A DNA stretch of 64,000 nucleotides from Anisus vortex (lineage: Eukaryota; Mollusca; Gastropoda; Planorbidae): assembly GCA_949126835.1 (NCBI GenBank), contig OX421497.1, forward strand, positions 42,926,226 to 42,990,225, given 5' to 3'. The notes under the pieces were generated by a model. The model was given only the letters and a program-made list of their open reading frames with translations. It searched no databases and had not been told where the DNA came from. Both the position numbers and the translations under genes were made by a program. Of this stretch, positions 44,496 through 56,710 are shown piece after piece. Every line of letters begins with the position of its first letter. Within the stretch, counting starts at the first letter, position 1.

Positions 44496-47346
44496 CCCTA
44501 TTCCCCACCCTCCCCCGGAATCCCCCACGGCCCACGAATTCCTGCGGGCTCAACAAGAAGACTCGACCCTGGCCCCACTGTTCGCTAAGGTCGGTCAAAA
44601 CCCAGACCCCCCGAAACCCTACTCGTTTATTCAAAAAGGGAAACGACTGTTCCGACGGTCCAGCCTCCCTGACGGTTCGGTCAGAGACCAGCTCATCATC
44701 CCCGGTCCTTACCGTAGGCAAGTTATGGAGGCGGCCCACGACTCAACCCTGGGCGGTCACCAAGGGCAAGGGTCCACAGTCAACAAAATCACCCATTACT
44801 TCCACTGGCCCGGTATGCACAATGAGATCAAACGATTTGTAGCGTCATGCCACCAATGCCAGCTCATGTCCAAGGCCCACCACGCTAAGCCAGTACCGTT
44901 AGGCAAACACCCGGTGACTGACACGCCCTTTCAGCGGGTGTCAGTAGACCTAGTAGGGCCACTCTCGATAACACGGAAGAAGAACAGGTTCATACTGTGC
45001 GTGATATGCCAGGCTACCAACTGGCCGGAAGCTGTGGCGCTGCCGAAAGAAGACGCGAAACACGTGGCCGAGGCACTGTTTACCATTTTCACGAGAGTGG
45101 GGTTTCCCGAAGTCCTACTCTCCGATAACGGGCCCCAGTTCACCAGTACACTGATGAGGGAAGCGTTGCACATCATGAACACCACTCACCTCCGGTCCTC
45201 CCCCTACCACCCTCAATGCAATGGATTAGTCGAACGGTTTAACCAAACACTAATCGGGCTATTAAAGATAACCGCCGATGGTCCTCTGGATGAATGGGAT
45301 ACCCTCCTCCCTACCGCCTTATTCGCATATCGGTCTACTCCCCATTCTACCTTAGGCTACACTCCCTATGAGATGTTATTCGGTTCCCAACCCCGTGGTC
45401 CACTAGAGCTCCTCAAGCACGCCTGGACTAAACCCTCCCCCCACCCCGAAGAACTCTCAGTCCACGCCTACATCAATGACCTAAAGGCTAGGCTGATAAC
45501 TGTCCACTCTATCGCCTCAAAGCACTTAACCAAGGAGAGGGAGAGACAGGAGAAGTTATACAATCGGCGGGCCAAAGAACGCTCTCTGGCTCCGGGCGAT
45601 AAAGCACTACTGCTCCTTCCCTCCTCTTACAACAAACTCCAGCTAGCATGGAGAGGCCCATACCCAGTTACAAAAAAACTCTCAGGCACCAACTACCTTA
45701 TCAAGATCGGCAACAAGGACAAACTGTTCCACATCAACTTGCTAAAGCGATACATAGAGCGACCGTTAGACGAGACACCCCTGGTAGCAACGGCTATTGC
45801 TGAAGAGACAGAAGCCGATGACTCATTAACCGCCTTTCCCCTACAACAGACAGAGACCGTAGATGATGTAGAAATCTGTCCCCTTCTAACCCCTGAACAA
45901 GCTGACACAGCGAAACATTTACTCTCTTCGTACTCCGACGTGCTGACTGACACCCCAGGGCGTACCAACTTAGAAACATTCACTATGAAGGTCACCGACC
46001 CCCGACCCATTCAGGTCAAGGCATACGCTATGCCCCATGCCAAACTGGATGTCATTGAAAAGGAAATAAATTATCTGCTAGCCAACAACATCATCACCCC
46101 CTCTACCTCCCCGTACAATGCGCCGGTGGTACTAGTAAGGAAATCAGACGGTTCTCACCGTATGTGCATAGACTTCCGCCGCTTAAACGCAGTCACTGAA
46201 TTTCAAGTTGAACCAATGCCAGACCCTGATTTACTGTTTTCAAAACTAAGCAACGCTCAATACTTTTCCAAGTTTGATCTTAGCAAAGGATTCTTCCAAA
46301 TAGAAGTGGAAGAGAAGTGCCGACACTACCTCGCCTTCAGTACCGATCAAGGGCACTTCGAGTTTCAAACTGTCCCCTTTGGCCTAAATAACTCCCCCTC
46401 CGTGTTCACACGCATGATGCGGAAGCTTATTCAGCCAATTAACAGGCCTGGGATCACCCATTTCGTAGATGATATCTTGATCGCCACGCCCACCTGGGCA
46501 AGCCATGTAGAAACAATAACTGCCCTGCTAGTTAGGCTCCGCGAAACCGGCCTAACCGCGAGGCCCTCAAAATGCATGGTCGGGTTCAATAAATTGAAAT
46601 TCCTAGGTCACATGATCGAAAGGAACAAAATAATGCCGGACGAAACCAAGGTAGAGAAAATTAAGTTAGCCCCTCAGCCCACCACCAAATCAGGTATACG
46701 GTCTCTACTAGGGTCAACAGGGTACTATCAGAAGTTCATACCACACTACAATAGCATCGCAGCCCCTTTAACAGACCTAACGCGGAAAAATCTCCCAGAG
46801 AAAGTTACTTGGTCCGATGAGTGCCAACAAGCGTTCGACCAATTGAAGACAGCTCTCACTAGCAAACCCATACTGCGACTGCCGAACCCGTCCCTTCCCT
46901 ACGTGCTGAAGTGCGATGCAAGCGGACGAGCAGTAGGCGCGGCCCTGTTACAACCTGACCCGGAACATGATAACATGCTGTTCCCTGTAGCCTACGCGTC
47001 ACGGAAACTCAGCTCCGCGCAAAAAAATTACGGCACCTCTGAACAGGAGTGTCTGTCTCTCGTATTTGGAATTGAGAAATTCCACGTATATCTGTACGGA
47101 CGCCATTTCTTTCTCCACACCGACCACCAGCCCCTGACGTTCCTCGCATGCGCAAAGAACCTAAACAGAAGGTTAATGAGATACTCACTCACCCTGTCAC
47201 AGTACAGCTTCCAAACCGTTTACCAGTCCGGAAAAGATCACCACCTCGCGGACTTCCTATCCCGATACTCCCACTCAGATCCCAACCCCGACGACTCACC
47301 ACCGACCCCCCCCCCCTTTCCCCATGTCCCAGAGACAGTAATTTAG
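44407..47346 (+). CDS. Pol: integrase, then reverse transcriptase and RNase H
   Basis: 979 codons. Integrase: zinc-binding His111, His118, Cys148, Cys151; catalytic Asp181 (SVDLVGPL), Asp240 (LSDNGPQF) and Glu276 (NGLVERFNQ), then a GPY-type C-terminal module (WRGPYPV, about 415-455). Reverse transcriptase: LDVIEKEINYLLANNII, FDLSKGFFQI, and the active-site FVDD at 686-689. RNase H: KCDASGRAVGAALLQ near 836 and HTDHQPLTFL. All catalytic residues I looked for are present, so this frame is potentially functional. The first codons overlap the protease frame; the true N-terminus probably comes from a frameshift at the C-run, not the ATG at 44407. Confidence 0.92.
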   Translation: MTSSWGNDTSTLPTSPPPPLASVATRAHPDPIPHPPPESPTAHEFLRAQQEDSTLAPLFAKVGQNPDPPKPYSFIQKGKRLFRRSSLPDGSVRDQLIIPGPYRRQVMEAAHDSTLGGHQGQGSTVNKITHYFHWPGMHNEIKRFVASCHQCQLMSKAHHAKPVPLGKHPVTDTPFQRVSVDLVGPLSITRKKNRFILCVICQATNWPEAVALPKEDAKHVAEALFTIFTRVGFPEVLLSDNGPQFTSTLMREALHIMNTTHLRSSPYHPQCNGLVERFNQTLIGLLKITADGPLDEWDTLLPTALFAYRSTPHSTLGYTPYEMLFGSQPRGPLELLKHAWTKPSPHPEELSVHAYINDLKARLITVHSIASKHLTKERERQEKLYNRRAKERSLAPGDKALLLLPSSYNKLQLAWRGPYPVTKKLSGTNYLIKIGNKDKLFHINLLKRYIERPLDETPLVATAIAEETEADDSLTAFPLQQTETVDDVEICPLLTPEQADTAKHLLSSYSDVLTDTPGRTNLETFTMKVTDPRPIQVKAYAMPHAKLDVIEKEINYLLANNIITPSTSPYNAPVVLVRKSDGSHRMCIDFRRLNAVTEFQVEPMPDPDLLFSKLSNAQYFSKFDLSKGFFQIEVEEKCRHYLAFSTDQGHFEFQTVPFGLNNSPSVFTRMMRKLIQPINRPGITHFVDDILIATPTWASHVETITALLVRLRETGLTARPSKCMVGFNKLKFLGHMIERNKIMPDETKVEKIKLAPQPTTKSGIRSLLGSTGYYQKFIPHYNSIAAPLTDLTRKNLPEKVTWSDECQQAFDQLKTALTSKPILRLPNPSLPYVLKCDASGRAVGAALLQPDPEHDNMLFPVAYASRKLSSAQKNYGTSEQECLSLVFGIEKFHVYLYGRHFFLHTDHQPLTFLACAKNLNRRLMRYSLTLSQYSFQTVYQSGKDHHLADFLSRYSHSDPNPDDSPPTPPPFPHVPETVI

Positions 47347-47396
47347 GTATGAATCCACCTTCTGAGTAGATTCCCAAGCTACCCGGGTGAGTGCTT

Positions 47397-48684
47397 TGTC
47401 ACGATGTGGCAATTGAGAGGGGGGTAATAATGGCTGGTTGTCTTAGAGATATGAGGTGCCGATGCTGTAGTTGACCTGGAATATTTATTTGTTCTCTACT
47501 GGCTCGCTTAGATGTTATTAAACACACACAGACAGACAGTTCTAAGTTAGGCAAGCAAGTCTCTGGTTACGTTTCAGGTGTTTATTTATGATTCAAATTC
47601 AATATCCAATGATGAGATACACATACTAACATGCAGGGGAGATACAATGCTTGAGATATATGCACAGGAACGTCTAACACTCAATATACTGTGTTGTTAC
47701 GGAATCCAAGGTTAGGCTACGTAACTATAATGAGGGAATTACGATTACTGGCTAAGTATCTGCAAGTCCGAGTAACAATTTAGGAGCTAGACCAAGACGA
47801 TGTATCTAGCTCGGGAGCTGGGAGAGATCGGCCTTAGTTTAGTTGGGCGGGCTTTTCCGTGGACACTAGTCACCTGACCCAAAGTTAATTTGGTTGGCTT
47901 ACATTTAATTACATCCTATTCTCATTGGCTAGATTGAATATACATTTGCATAAGAAAAGCTTATTGGAGCCAAAAATGGATTGGGGGTCGGGGTTGCGAG
48001 GGCGGAAAAAGGGGGGGGAGAGAGGTCTAGATGAAAGACAATTTATACAGACGTCCTGCTGAGTGGGGGAATTTATCTCCCTTTGGTAGAATTTTAAGTA
48101 GTTAGCTCAAGTGGCTGGGGGGGGGGTTCGGACGAGAATTTGGTATATGTGTGCTAACTGGGTTCTCTGGTCAGCGTTCAGGGAACGACCGTCTCAAAGC
48201 AATTGCATAACATGCCGCTAAGCTGAAGGGATATAAAAGAGGGTGGGGGTGGCGGGGACGCGAAGAGGAGGGGCGAGTGAGGGATCGAATAATGACTCGC
48301 TCACATGCGTTAAAATAGCACAAGATATAAATACATTAAGACATGATATGAATACATTAATATAGCATAGGATAAATATATACATTCTAACTAACACATT
48401 CGTACCCATTCAACCAAGATGTAGTACCAAGTTGAATCGTATTAGTCAGTAGACTCTGAATTTGGGCGTAGTACAAGAGTATAGTGACGGATAGAGAAAC
48501 AGGTGAGAAAGAGTGATGGGGAGATGTAATTGCGTAAGGGAGGGAGAAGATAGTGACGTCAGACTAACCTTCTCTCTATTCTAGCTAAACTTAAGCTAAT
48601 CTAAGGTTCTAGTTATACACTGCTATCTATGCTATAGTCTATCTATGAGTGCTACGAGTCACGGTTTAATCCAGAATCGTGACA
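47397..48684 (-). repeat. Right LTR (1288 bp), inverted
   Basis: Reads TGTCACGATGTGG to CCAGAATCGTGACA; on the minus strand it is almost identical to 40574-41868. I see scattered single-base differences (for example CTTTGAGACGG versus CTTCGAGACGG, CAAGCATTG versus CAAGGATTG) and a shorter C-run, so it is not a copied stretch of the same read. No purine-rich tract precedes it at 47350-47396, unlike a normal 3' LTR junction. Confidence 0.9.
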
Positions 48685-48689
48685 AGCCC

Positions 48690-50117
48690 TATTGTGTCTT
48701 GGTGGTCGGAAGTGTTCTAAGAGTCAGCTTTTAAAATAACCGGGACACATAATAAAGTTTGTGTAGATATTTTAAAAATAGTTTCACAATTGACGACTAA
48801 GAGACAAGTTGGTTATAAATAAATAAACTCCAGTAAGTAATTTTACACTGAATTTTATACAATTTGTTTGTCTAGCTTTGCAGCTATGTCATACCAAGGA
48901 AATATCATTTAAAAGTATACTAGTTTACTAAGCTATTTAAAAACAAACAAACAAAACAACAACAACAACAACAACAACTGGAATGAACTAAAATACATTT
49001 TGAATACTTTTAAAATTCACCGAACCACCATTTTAACATTTAATATTAACAATGAAGCTTTTCACTGATTTTGAAAACATTTTTGTTACATAAATATGAC
49101 TTATTAAAAAAAATGAATGAGCCTCTATTTTTAAAAAAAGTTAGCGTAATGGCTCAAAATCTCATAGTTGAAACATTGGCCTACGCATAAGGTTTTGTAA
49201 GGAGGGCGGGAAGGGGGGGGGCACATTGAACATTTTTGAAACTTAGCACGATGACTACCCAATGTACTCTCGTCAAGTTATCTTATCTTATACATTACAG
49301 ACTCTCCTTCTATAAAGAAGATTATTGCGTCCTACGCTCATCCGTGGTCCGAGTCTAGTAACAGTAAGTATGTAACCACAATATAGAAGATTGAAAATAG
49401 TAATATTAATAGTACATGAGATAGTATTTTCACAAAATTTAGCAGAATCCGCAGTAATGTTAGCTGCTCCATCCGGACTTCTATTGGCTCAAATTCCGAT
49501 GGATCAAAAGCCAAAAGGCTATAAAGAAAAACATGGGCTCAATCATCAGATGGCTCAAAAGCATGAATGGCTCAAACGCTATGTTGAATGGGCTAATTGG
49601 GGAACGTGTAGATTGTAGAATAAAAATCAATAAATTGCCAATTTCATAATCCAAAAAATTAAACCCGTTCTCCTGAGAAAAGTAAAATTGTAAACACGCA
49701 ATGTAAGGGAAGTCCCCAGTGAGTTATGACGCACGACCGCTCCTTCAATCTTCCAAGTTGGCTCTCTCTCTTTCTCTCTCTTTCTCTCTCTCTCACACAC
49801 ACACACTCTCGATCTGGATATAACTTAGTAGGTCACCGAAACGACTTCGTAAGGGAGTTTTATAGATGATGCAATCAATTTTTTTTTAAATTAACAACGA
49901 TATAAAGTATATAATATTTATAGACAGTCACACACACACACTTACACACATGTAAACCTACATACACACACGCACGCATACCGTATACCTACACACATAC
50001 CTACACATTCGCATACTTACACACTCTTCTCTCACACACAGACAATGACTAATCAATTGAGAATATCAGGCCCATATGTGATAGAATAGCCTATGTGTTT
50101 TTATCTCTTATAAGTTT
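48690..50117. other. Intergenic; LINE tail and microsatellites only
   Basis: A LINE tail (minus) lies at 49275-49360 (ATCTTATACATTACAGACTC, then the AAGAAGATTATTGCGTCC block). (AAC)n at 48958-48977, (CT)n/(CA)n at 49757-49806, CA-rich patch 49928-50040. No gene: the 75-codon frame at 49391-49618 has no recognisable feature. Confidence 0.65.
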
Positions 50118-50270
50118 ACAGACGTTCCTTCTAGATAGAAGATTATTACGTCCATGGGCCCAAAACTCCTGCAGGGCGACAGGGATCCGTCGGTGGCAGG
50201 GCTAGAACCCGCGACCTGTCCGTTGTTTTTTGGTTGACAGGCCGGTGATCTAACCGCTGGACCAGCCGGC
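50118..50270 (-). mobile_element. tRNA-derived SINE (minus)
   Basis: On the minus strand it begins GCCGGCTGGTCCAGCGGTTA (box A region, 50243-50270), then GGTCGCGGGTTCTAGCCC (box B, about 50199-50215), a body with GGATCCCTGTCGCCCTGCAG, and the tail GGACGTAATAATCTTCTATC then TAGAAGGAACGTCTGTAA. The tail is nearly that of the local LINE family. Boxes A and B indicate RNA polymerase III ancestry. Confidence 0.85.
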
Positions 50271-50865
50271 TTCATCGTTTGGACTTAGAATGGGTTACCC
50301 GGAGCTTGTCATACAAATGGAAAACGAAGTCCCTATTTATCACTATAACCTAAATGGAAGGCAAGATTTAAACCACTGATATATGGGGAGGCAGTCAAAA
50401 CAAAGAAAAAAGCTTATTCCTAGCTTATTGCTAAATGACATTTGAAAATAAGTATAGATTATTGATTCAAAATATTAACTATTTAGCACGACTTACCTTG
50501 TTGATTATTTGCGTCTGTTTAATCTTATATTTAATCTCAAAGAATTGCAATACAAAATGAAACAGTGACTTTGTGAAAAGCTAATCAATTAATTTGGTCA
50601 ATACGTTTGAAAGATATTTGCTATGAATGATACCGAAATTGTATTGAACCAAGATTCAAACATAAATAAAGTCAATAAAGAAATCTTTTGTATGCACAAA
50701 TACTTTTGAGATGCGAAGAAGCAGCTTTAACTTTAAATGATAGTGCACTGGACATCTAGCGTACACAGTCCATCCATCAGTGAATCATATATTACTCCCC
50801 CCCCCCCCCCCTAAGCAAACATTTTTACAAATTAACAAATAACATAATATAATTATCTCACTATA
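50271..50865. other. Intergenic, no gene seen
   Basis: AT-rich, with a C-run at 50797-50811 just before the satellite. Confidence 0.5.
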
Positions 50866-52178
50866 ATCCCATTCAGAATATTTCGCAACAAAAATCCAAT
50901 TTAGAATATTCCACAATAACCCTATCTAGAGTATTCCACAATAATCCAATTTAGAATATTCCACAATAATCCAATTTAGAATATTCCACAATAATCCAAT
51001 TTAGAATATTCCACAATAACCATATCTAGAATATTCCACAATAATCCTATTTAGAATATTCCACAATAATCCAATTTAGAATATTCCACAATAATCCAAT
51101 TTAGAATATTCCACAATAATCCAATTTAGAATATTCCACAATAACCCTATCTAGAATATTCCACAATAATCCAATTTAGAATATTCCACAAAAATCCAAT
51201 TTAGAATATTCCACAATAAACCAATTTAGAATATTCCACAATAATCCAATTTAGAATATTCCACAATAACCCTATCTAGAATATTCCACAATAATCCTAT
51301 TTAGAATATTCCACAATAATCCAATTTAGAATATTCCACAATAACCATATCTAGAATATTCCACAATAATCCTATTTAGAATATTCCACAATAATCCAAT
51401 TTAGAATATTCCACAATAATCCAATTTAGAATATTCCACAATAATCCAATTTAGAATATTCCACAATAACCCTATCTAGAATATTCCACAATAATCCAAT
51501 TTAGAATATTCAACAAAAATCCAATTTAGAATATTCCACAATAATCCAATTTAGAATATTCCACAATAATCCAATTTAGAATATTCCACAATAATCCAAT
51601 TTAGAATATTCCACAATAATCCAATTTAGAATATTCTACAATAACCCTATCTAGAATATTTCACAATAATCCAATTTAGAATATTCCACAATAATCCCGT
51701 TTATAATATTCCACAATAATCCCGTTTAGAATATTCCACAATAATCCCGTTTAGAATATTTTACAATAATCCCGTTTATTATATTCCACAATGATCTCAT
51801 TTAGAATATTCCACAATAATCCCGTTTAGAATATTCCACAATAATATTATTTAGAATATTTCACAATAATTTAATCCACTTTATAATATTCCACAATAAT
51901 ATTATTTAGAATATTTCTTAATAATTTAATCCACTTTAGAATATTCCACAATAATCCCGTTTAGAATATCCCACAATAATCTCATTTAGAATATCCCACA
52001 ATAATCTCATTTAGAATATCCCACAATAATCTCATTTAGAATATTCCACAATAATCTCATTTAGAATATTCCACAATAATCCCGTTTAGAATATCCCACA
52101 ATAATCTCATTTAGAATATCCCACAATAATCTCATTTAGAATATCCCACAATAATCTCATTTAGAATATTCCACAATA
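50866..52178. repeat. 25-bp satellite, about 52 copies
   Basis: Unit ATAATCCAATTTAGAATATT followed by CCACA. Regional variants: the left two thirds mix CCAATTTAG with CCCTATCTAG in a recurring order; the right third switches to CCCGTTTAG and CTCATTTAG. A few longer units (TTAATCCACTTTAG) sit at 51865-51940. No CRISPR-like spacer diversity. Confidence 0.95.
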
Positions 52179-52767
52179 ACCCAACCCAGAGTGTATCTCA
52201 TGGGAACACATTAATCGTAATCCAATTCAGGACACTTTTACAATAATCCCACTAAGAACAGTTAACTAAGAACATAAACACGATAATCACATTAATTTAG
52301 AAATGAATTATCGTCACCTTCATCCACAACAGTAGCGACAATACAAACATTAGCATTCCTGTCAACAATGAAACCAAGCGTGCACGTGTTAACCCATGAT
52401 AACACAAACAGGCACACACCCCCTTTAAAACTGTGTCATGTTCAATAGGAGGTCAAACGTAATCGTACAGGATGTAAACACATTCCGACCTTCATAGGTC
52501 ACGCTGGAGTGCTATGTTTAGCCAAGTTTTCTCAGAAGTGGTAAAGCGGTATCGCTATATATAAATAGAACCACGTAAAATACTACACTTTAAGGGAATT
52601 CCCACTGAAGACTTTAGTTTCGTCAAAAAATAAGTAAACACCGAACACCAGGTACAATTAAAAAAAAAAAGAAGTAGGCAGTAAACTAGAAGAATGAAAG
52701 TCCAAGTTTAATAAAAGAATCAATATGAGCCCTAGATATTTTATCTTTTTTAAATTACTTTTGCACA
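52179..52767. other. Intergenic, no gene seen
   Basis: Edge of the satellite fades out by about 52270. Nothing further identified. Confidence 0.5.
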
Positions 52768-52829
52768 TTGTTAGATCAACAACTACTAGAAACCATATGC
52801 GCGTCTCGGCTTCTATACATATTAATTAA

Positions 52830-52950
52830 ATCAAATGTATATCCGAGTAGCATCTGGGCATGGGATGGGTTGCCTGAACAAATCAGAAGAACCAATAACT
52901 TTAAAAGATTTCTCACTTGTGTTAAATGCATTTTGCCATCAAAAGGCATC
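52830..52950 (+). pseudogene. LINE reverse-transcriptase C-terminal fragment
   Basis: Plus strand reads YPSSIWAWDGLPEQIRRTNN, then FKRFLTCVKC: the 'FFP-x-I-x-x-W-N-x-LP' motif that ends ORF2 of CR1/L2/Jockey-like LINEs. Diverged from the copies in the gene 1 introns. Confidence 0.7.
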
Positions 52951-52953
52951 TAA

Positions 52954-55149
52954 ATATGTGATAAGAATTTTTTTATGAAAGCAAATAAAAATGTTTCAAT
53001 TTTTAGTTTCATTCTGTAAAGTTTTATTTTTCAAGTTAATGTGTTGTTGTTTTTTTTAAACTTGTATAAGACATTAAAGAAATGAAACCTGACAAGATGT
53101 ATACGAAATTAAATTAATTTCACTAAATATTCCAAGGCAAAAATTTCCCTAAACATTCCAACAAGCTTAATTTCACTTAAAATTTTAATCATACGATTTC
53201 ACTTAACATTCTAATGAATTTAATTATACTAAATAGTCTATATATTATAAAATATATTATTCATATAACATCACAGAAGTTACCTTATATTCCATTCAAT
53301 ATACTTTAACATATAATGCTATCACGCACAATTCAAAATAATATTCAAAATGAATTCAAAACACTTTTTCCTTTTTGTTTATAAAAACAACATTGTTTAA
53401 TGCAGTTCGTCACAGGCTCAAAAGATGTCATGTCGATAGTGACATCGTTTCTTAATTGACAAACAATGAAATAGGAAACACAGCTGTTACATTTAGGTCA
53501 ACGTAAAGAGACCGGCTGTTTTTATTTCCATAAATGATTGAGGGTTGCAAAAAAAAAAAAAAGGACAAAGTATTTTGTGTCATAAATCACAAGGCTTCTC
53601 ATACTAATTCTTGTTCAGTACCCACAAATAAATGTTTGCACAGTGAAGTGTGAAAGGGTGGATGATGACCAAAATAATATTTTTACCTTTTTTACAAAAT
53701 AGTATACAACTCAAAACTTATAATACGTATTTTTTGTGTGTTGGAGAAACATTTATTATCATAAAGAAAGAGCGCTCTTTGAGAACCGTATAGCCTAGTA
53801 TGCGTGCAGTCAGCTAAATTTATATTGATACCACCACGTAACCTTTCCAAGAATCGTTCTGTTGTGGTTTCGTAGTAGGGCAGTAGTTCTAAACATGTAC
53901 GCTCAGTTGACGTCGCAATTTATTCTCAGCGTCATGAGTTCAGGATTGTACTAACTGATAGTTTTCTAGGTTGCACGTTTTTTACCAGTGTACCAGGAAT
54001 TACTGATAATATGGTGCTGAGGAATGGGTGTGACCTAATTAAATACAAGGCCTGGCAGCTACATCAAAACTTTTCTGATTCCTTCTTATTGTTTAGTTTT
54101 GTTAGTTAAAAAAAAAAACAACATTAGACGTATGTCCACTTGTATATCCAGCAATTTTTTAAACATTAAATCTATCAACAAATGCATTTTTTTATGCAAT
54201 GATCTCTTTTAATATATTAGCCTAAAATAACCTATGTTTACAAAATAAAATATATTTCAATTCTTTTAAATATATATTTTGTGTCCACTTATTTAAAACA
54301 ATGTATTATAAAGACAAGTTTGGATTGTCGTGAATTATTATACCAGTATTATTATCCATGTTATGAAACATTAGTTTATACATTTTTTTTTTGCAATAAG
54401 CATATTATATGTATGACCTTTAGTGTTGGATAACTACTTAAGAACAATTTACTACAAAGGTTATAATTAATAAAGGCCTACTCTATGTCAAGTTATATTT
54501 TACTAGCTTAAAGATATATTTACTTTTTAAGATATTTAGTTTCATCAGGTGCTATGTCCCGGGCGTTCTGTCGTCCCGTCTAGGATCTGATTCAATATGA
54601 AATCATACACGCAAGCCACTCGATACGCGTTTAAAGAAGACTTAAATGCTTAAGTTTGTTTACAATAATAACATAAAAAACACTCATCGATAATCATAAA
54701 AACAAGTAGCTTCTTTATCACTCTGCAAAACCACAACAGTAACAAACTGCACCTCTGACTGCCTTATATAGATTGTAGTGCAGAAAATGCTAGAATGGAT
54801 TTTCCCGAAACTTGTAGAGACTACGAGAAAACATCGGTGTATGCAAATAATCTCTACGCCATAATAAATAACTGTGAATGGAGTATTGATACAATTCTTA
54901 ATCAAATAATCTCTAAGACACAAATAAATAGAAATCAATAATTAAAAAATAAATTATCGATCCTATTTTAAATGTAACATGAAATCCTTTAAATCTTACT
55001 ATACATAACACAGGATATAATTTACAGTCCAATAGAGGGAAAAAAATACGGAAATTCCAAATTTGATCACAAAGTTACCGAGTCGTGAAAAAATCTGATG
55101 ACCTCAGCATATTCGAATTCGGCCTCGTATTTGGATAAAGTAGGAATCA
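52954..55149. other. Intergenic, no gene seen
   Basis: AT-rich, with TA-rich patches at 53220-53340 and 54240-54300. The 84-codon minus frame at 54684-54938 shows no domain. Confidence 0.5.
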
Positions 55150-55225
55150 CTGAGTACGTTAGTTTAAAAGCAAGGGCTTGGAAAGTCAACTGTGACAGCA
55201 GTACACCTCGTTACCTTGTGCTGCT
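55150..55225 (+). other. Candidate 5' untranslated exon of gene 2
   Basis: A strong donor, GTGCTGCT|GTAAGTATT, lies at 55225/55226, and the next good acceptor in the same direction is at 56923 in front of the gene 2 coding exon. The left limit is unknown; I did not find a convincing TATA box. Support is only this splice-site pair. Confidence 0.3.
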
Positions 55226-56534
55226 GTAAGTATTACTTGCTTTTCTAATCTTGAACGAACTGGTATATATATAACACAATATACTACACCAGATTGTAAT
55301 GAATATAAAGCATTGCACTATTTAGTAACTAAACCACAATTTTTTGTTGATGTACTTTGAAACAATGATTATTATTTTAAATAAATCGATCTAATTAATC
55401 AGATTAGCTCTAGTAATTTTGAACGGAATGGCTTATTAGTTATAACGTGACTACATTTCATTTAGCCGATGAAGATTGTTATTAAAGCTAAAGCAAACAT
55501 GTAGTTTATATATTCAGTTAAAAAAAACTCATTTCAATAGTAATTATTTATAGACACCAATGGTTGAGAACAAAGTATCTTTATGTAATATTTAAAAGTT
55601 TGGTAATTTTTTTTTGAAAATAAATATTACACTGACGTTTTAAGATCTTTTTTGTTCTACATCTAACACTAATAATAAATGTCTGATTTTAATTAGTTTA
55701 TATTCCTCAACAGGCTAACTTGTTGACTTCATTTCTTGAGTCTTAGTTTAATGTCTCTGCTAAAACATGTAATATTATCAAAATAATCATTATGTAGTGA
55801 ATAGGTGGGGAGGAATAGTGCATAAATGTCCCCGAGGAGGGGGGAGGGGCATAAGCAGGCTTATTTTAAACTAATCCACACTTTTTGCACTAAGCACAAA
55901 AATAATGAATAACTAATATTGTATGTATTATACTAATTGTGAAACATAAAAATTGATTTTATCTATTACTGTAAATATTTTAAAAATTGAAATAAAGAAA
56001 AAAATTAATTGCAGTGAGCTTAGACTTTGTTCGACCTCTAGGCCCTACGTGACTTAAATCAGAAAGAAAGATCACATATTTTCAGTGCTTACTTTACAAA
56101 ACATACACTAATACATGGGGGATTCCCGTTTCGAATAGTATATGCTATCGAAGCGAGTTACATCCCTTTAATGACTGCTTGGCGAATTTCTATATAAAAC
56201 CGAGGCAAGAGTTATATATTATATATAGCTCTTTTGTTCTAACGTCATAAGCGTGTACCTTTACATATACAATTTAAAAAAAAACGTATGCAGGAGAAGA
56301 TATAAATTTTTGTGAAGTCACCAGCAAGACTGGTGCGTGAATGCTATGAATGCGTATGAACAGTGAAATAAAAAAATGTAGTTGCGCATTAATGGAGTAG
56401 TATTACCTGTACACCGAAACGTTTACAATGTTATTAATACCTTATTTTAAACTGTAGTCTTTATAATATTTACACTTGTGTGTTTTATAGATATATATGT
56501 GTTTGTATTAAATCTACACTAATGTCCTGAGAAA

Positions 56535-56710
56535 AACAATGAACAAGCACCAACCTACCTACCTACATACATACCAACCTAATTACCTAACTACCTACCT
56601 ACATACTTACCTATCTATCTACCTACATACCTACCTACCTACCTATCTACTTAACTACCTACCTTTCCAGCTACCTATATATCTACACAAATACTTGTAT
56701 ACTTACCAAT
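56535..56710. repeat. CTAC microsatellite
   Basis: Degenerate CCTA/CATA tetranucleotide tract, with CTAT and CTTA variants, in the presumed first intron of gene 2. Confidence 0.95.

Larger units (their letters stand above)
40569..48689 (+). mobile_element. LTR retrotransposon, Gmr1-like domain order, with inverted LTRs
   Basis: Left LTR 40574-41868, internal region with gag, protease and pol, right LTR 47397-48684, flanked by a perfect 5-bp duplication AGCCC (40569-40573 and 48685-48689). Pol has integrase before reverse transcriptase and RNase H. That order is typical of Ty1/copia, yet the RT and GPY-type integrase are Ty3/gypsy-like, the combination described for Gmr1-type elements. The right LTR is the reverse complement of the left, not a direct copy. 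gag, protease and pol are in different frames, with homopolymer C-runs and a stop at the junctions. Confidence 0.9.

Noticed and set aside
50866..52178. Regular short repeats resembling a CRISPR array
   Set aside because: Units are contiguous with no unique spacers, and the DNA is eukaryotic; it is a satellite.
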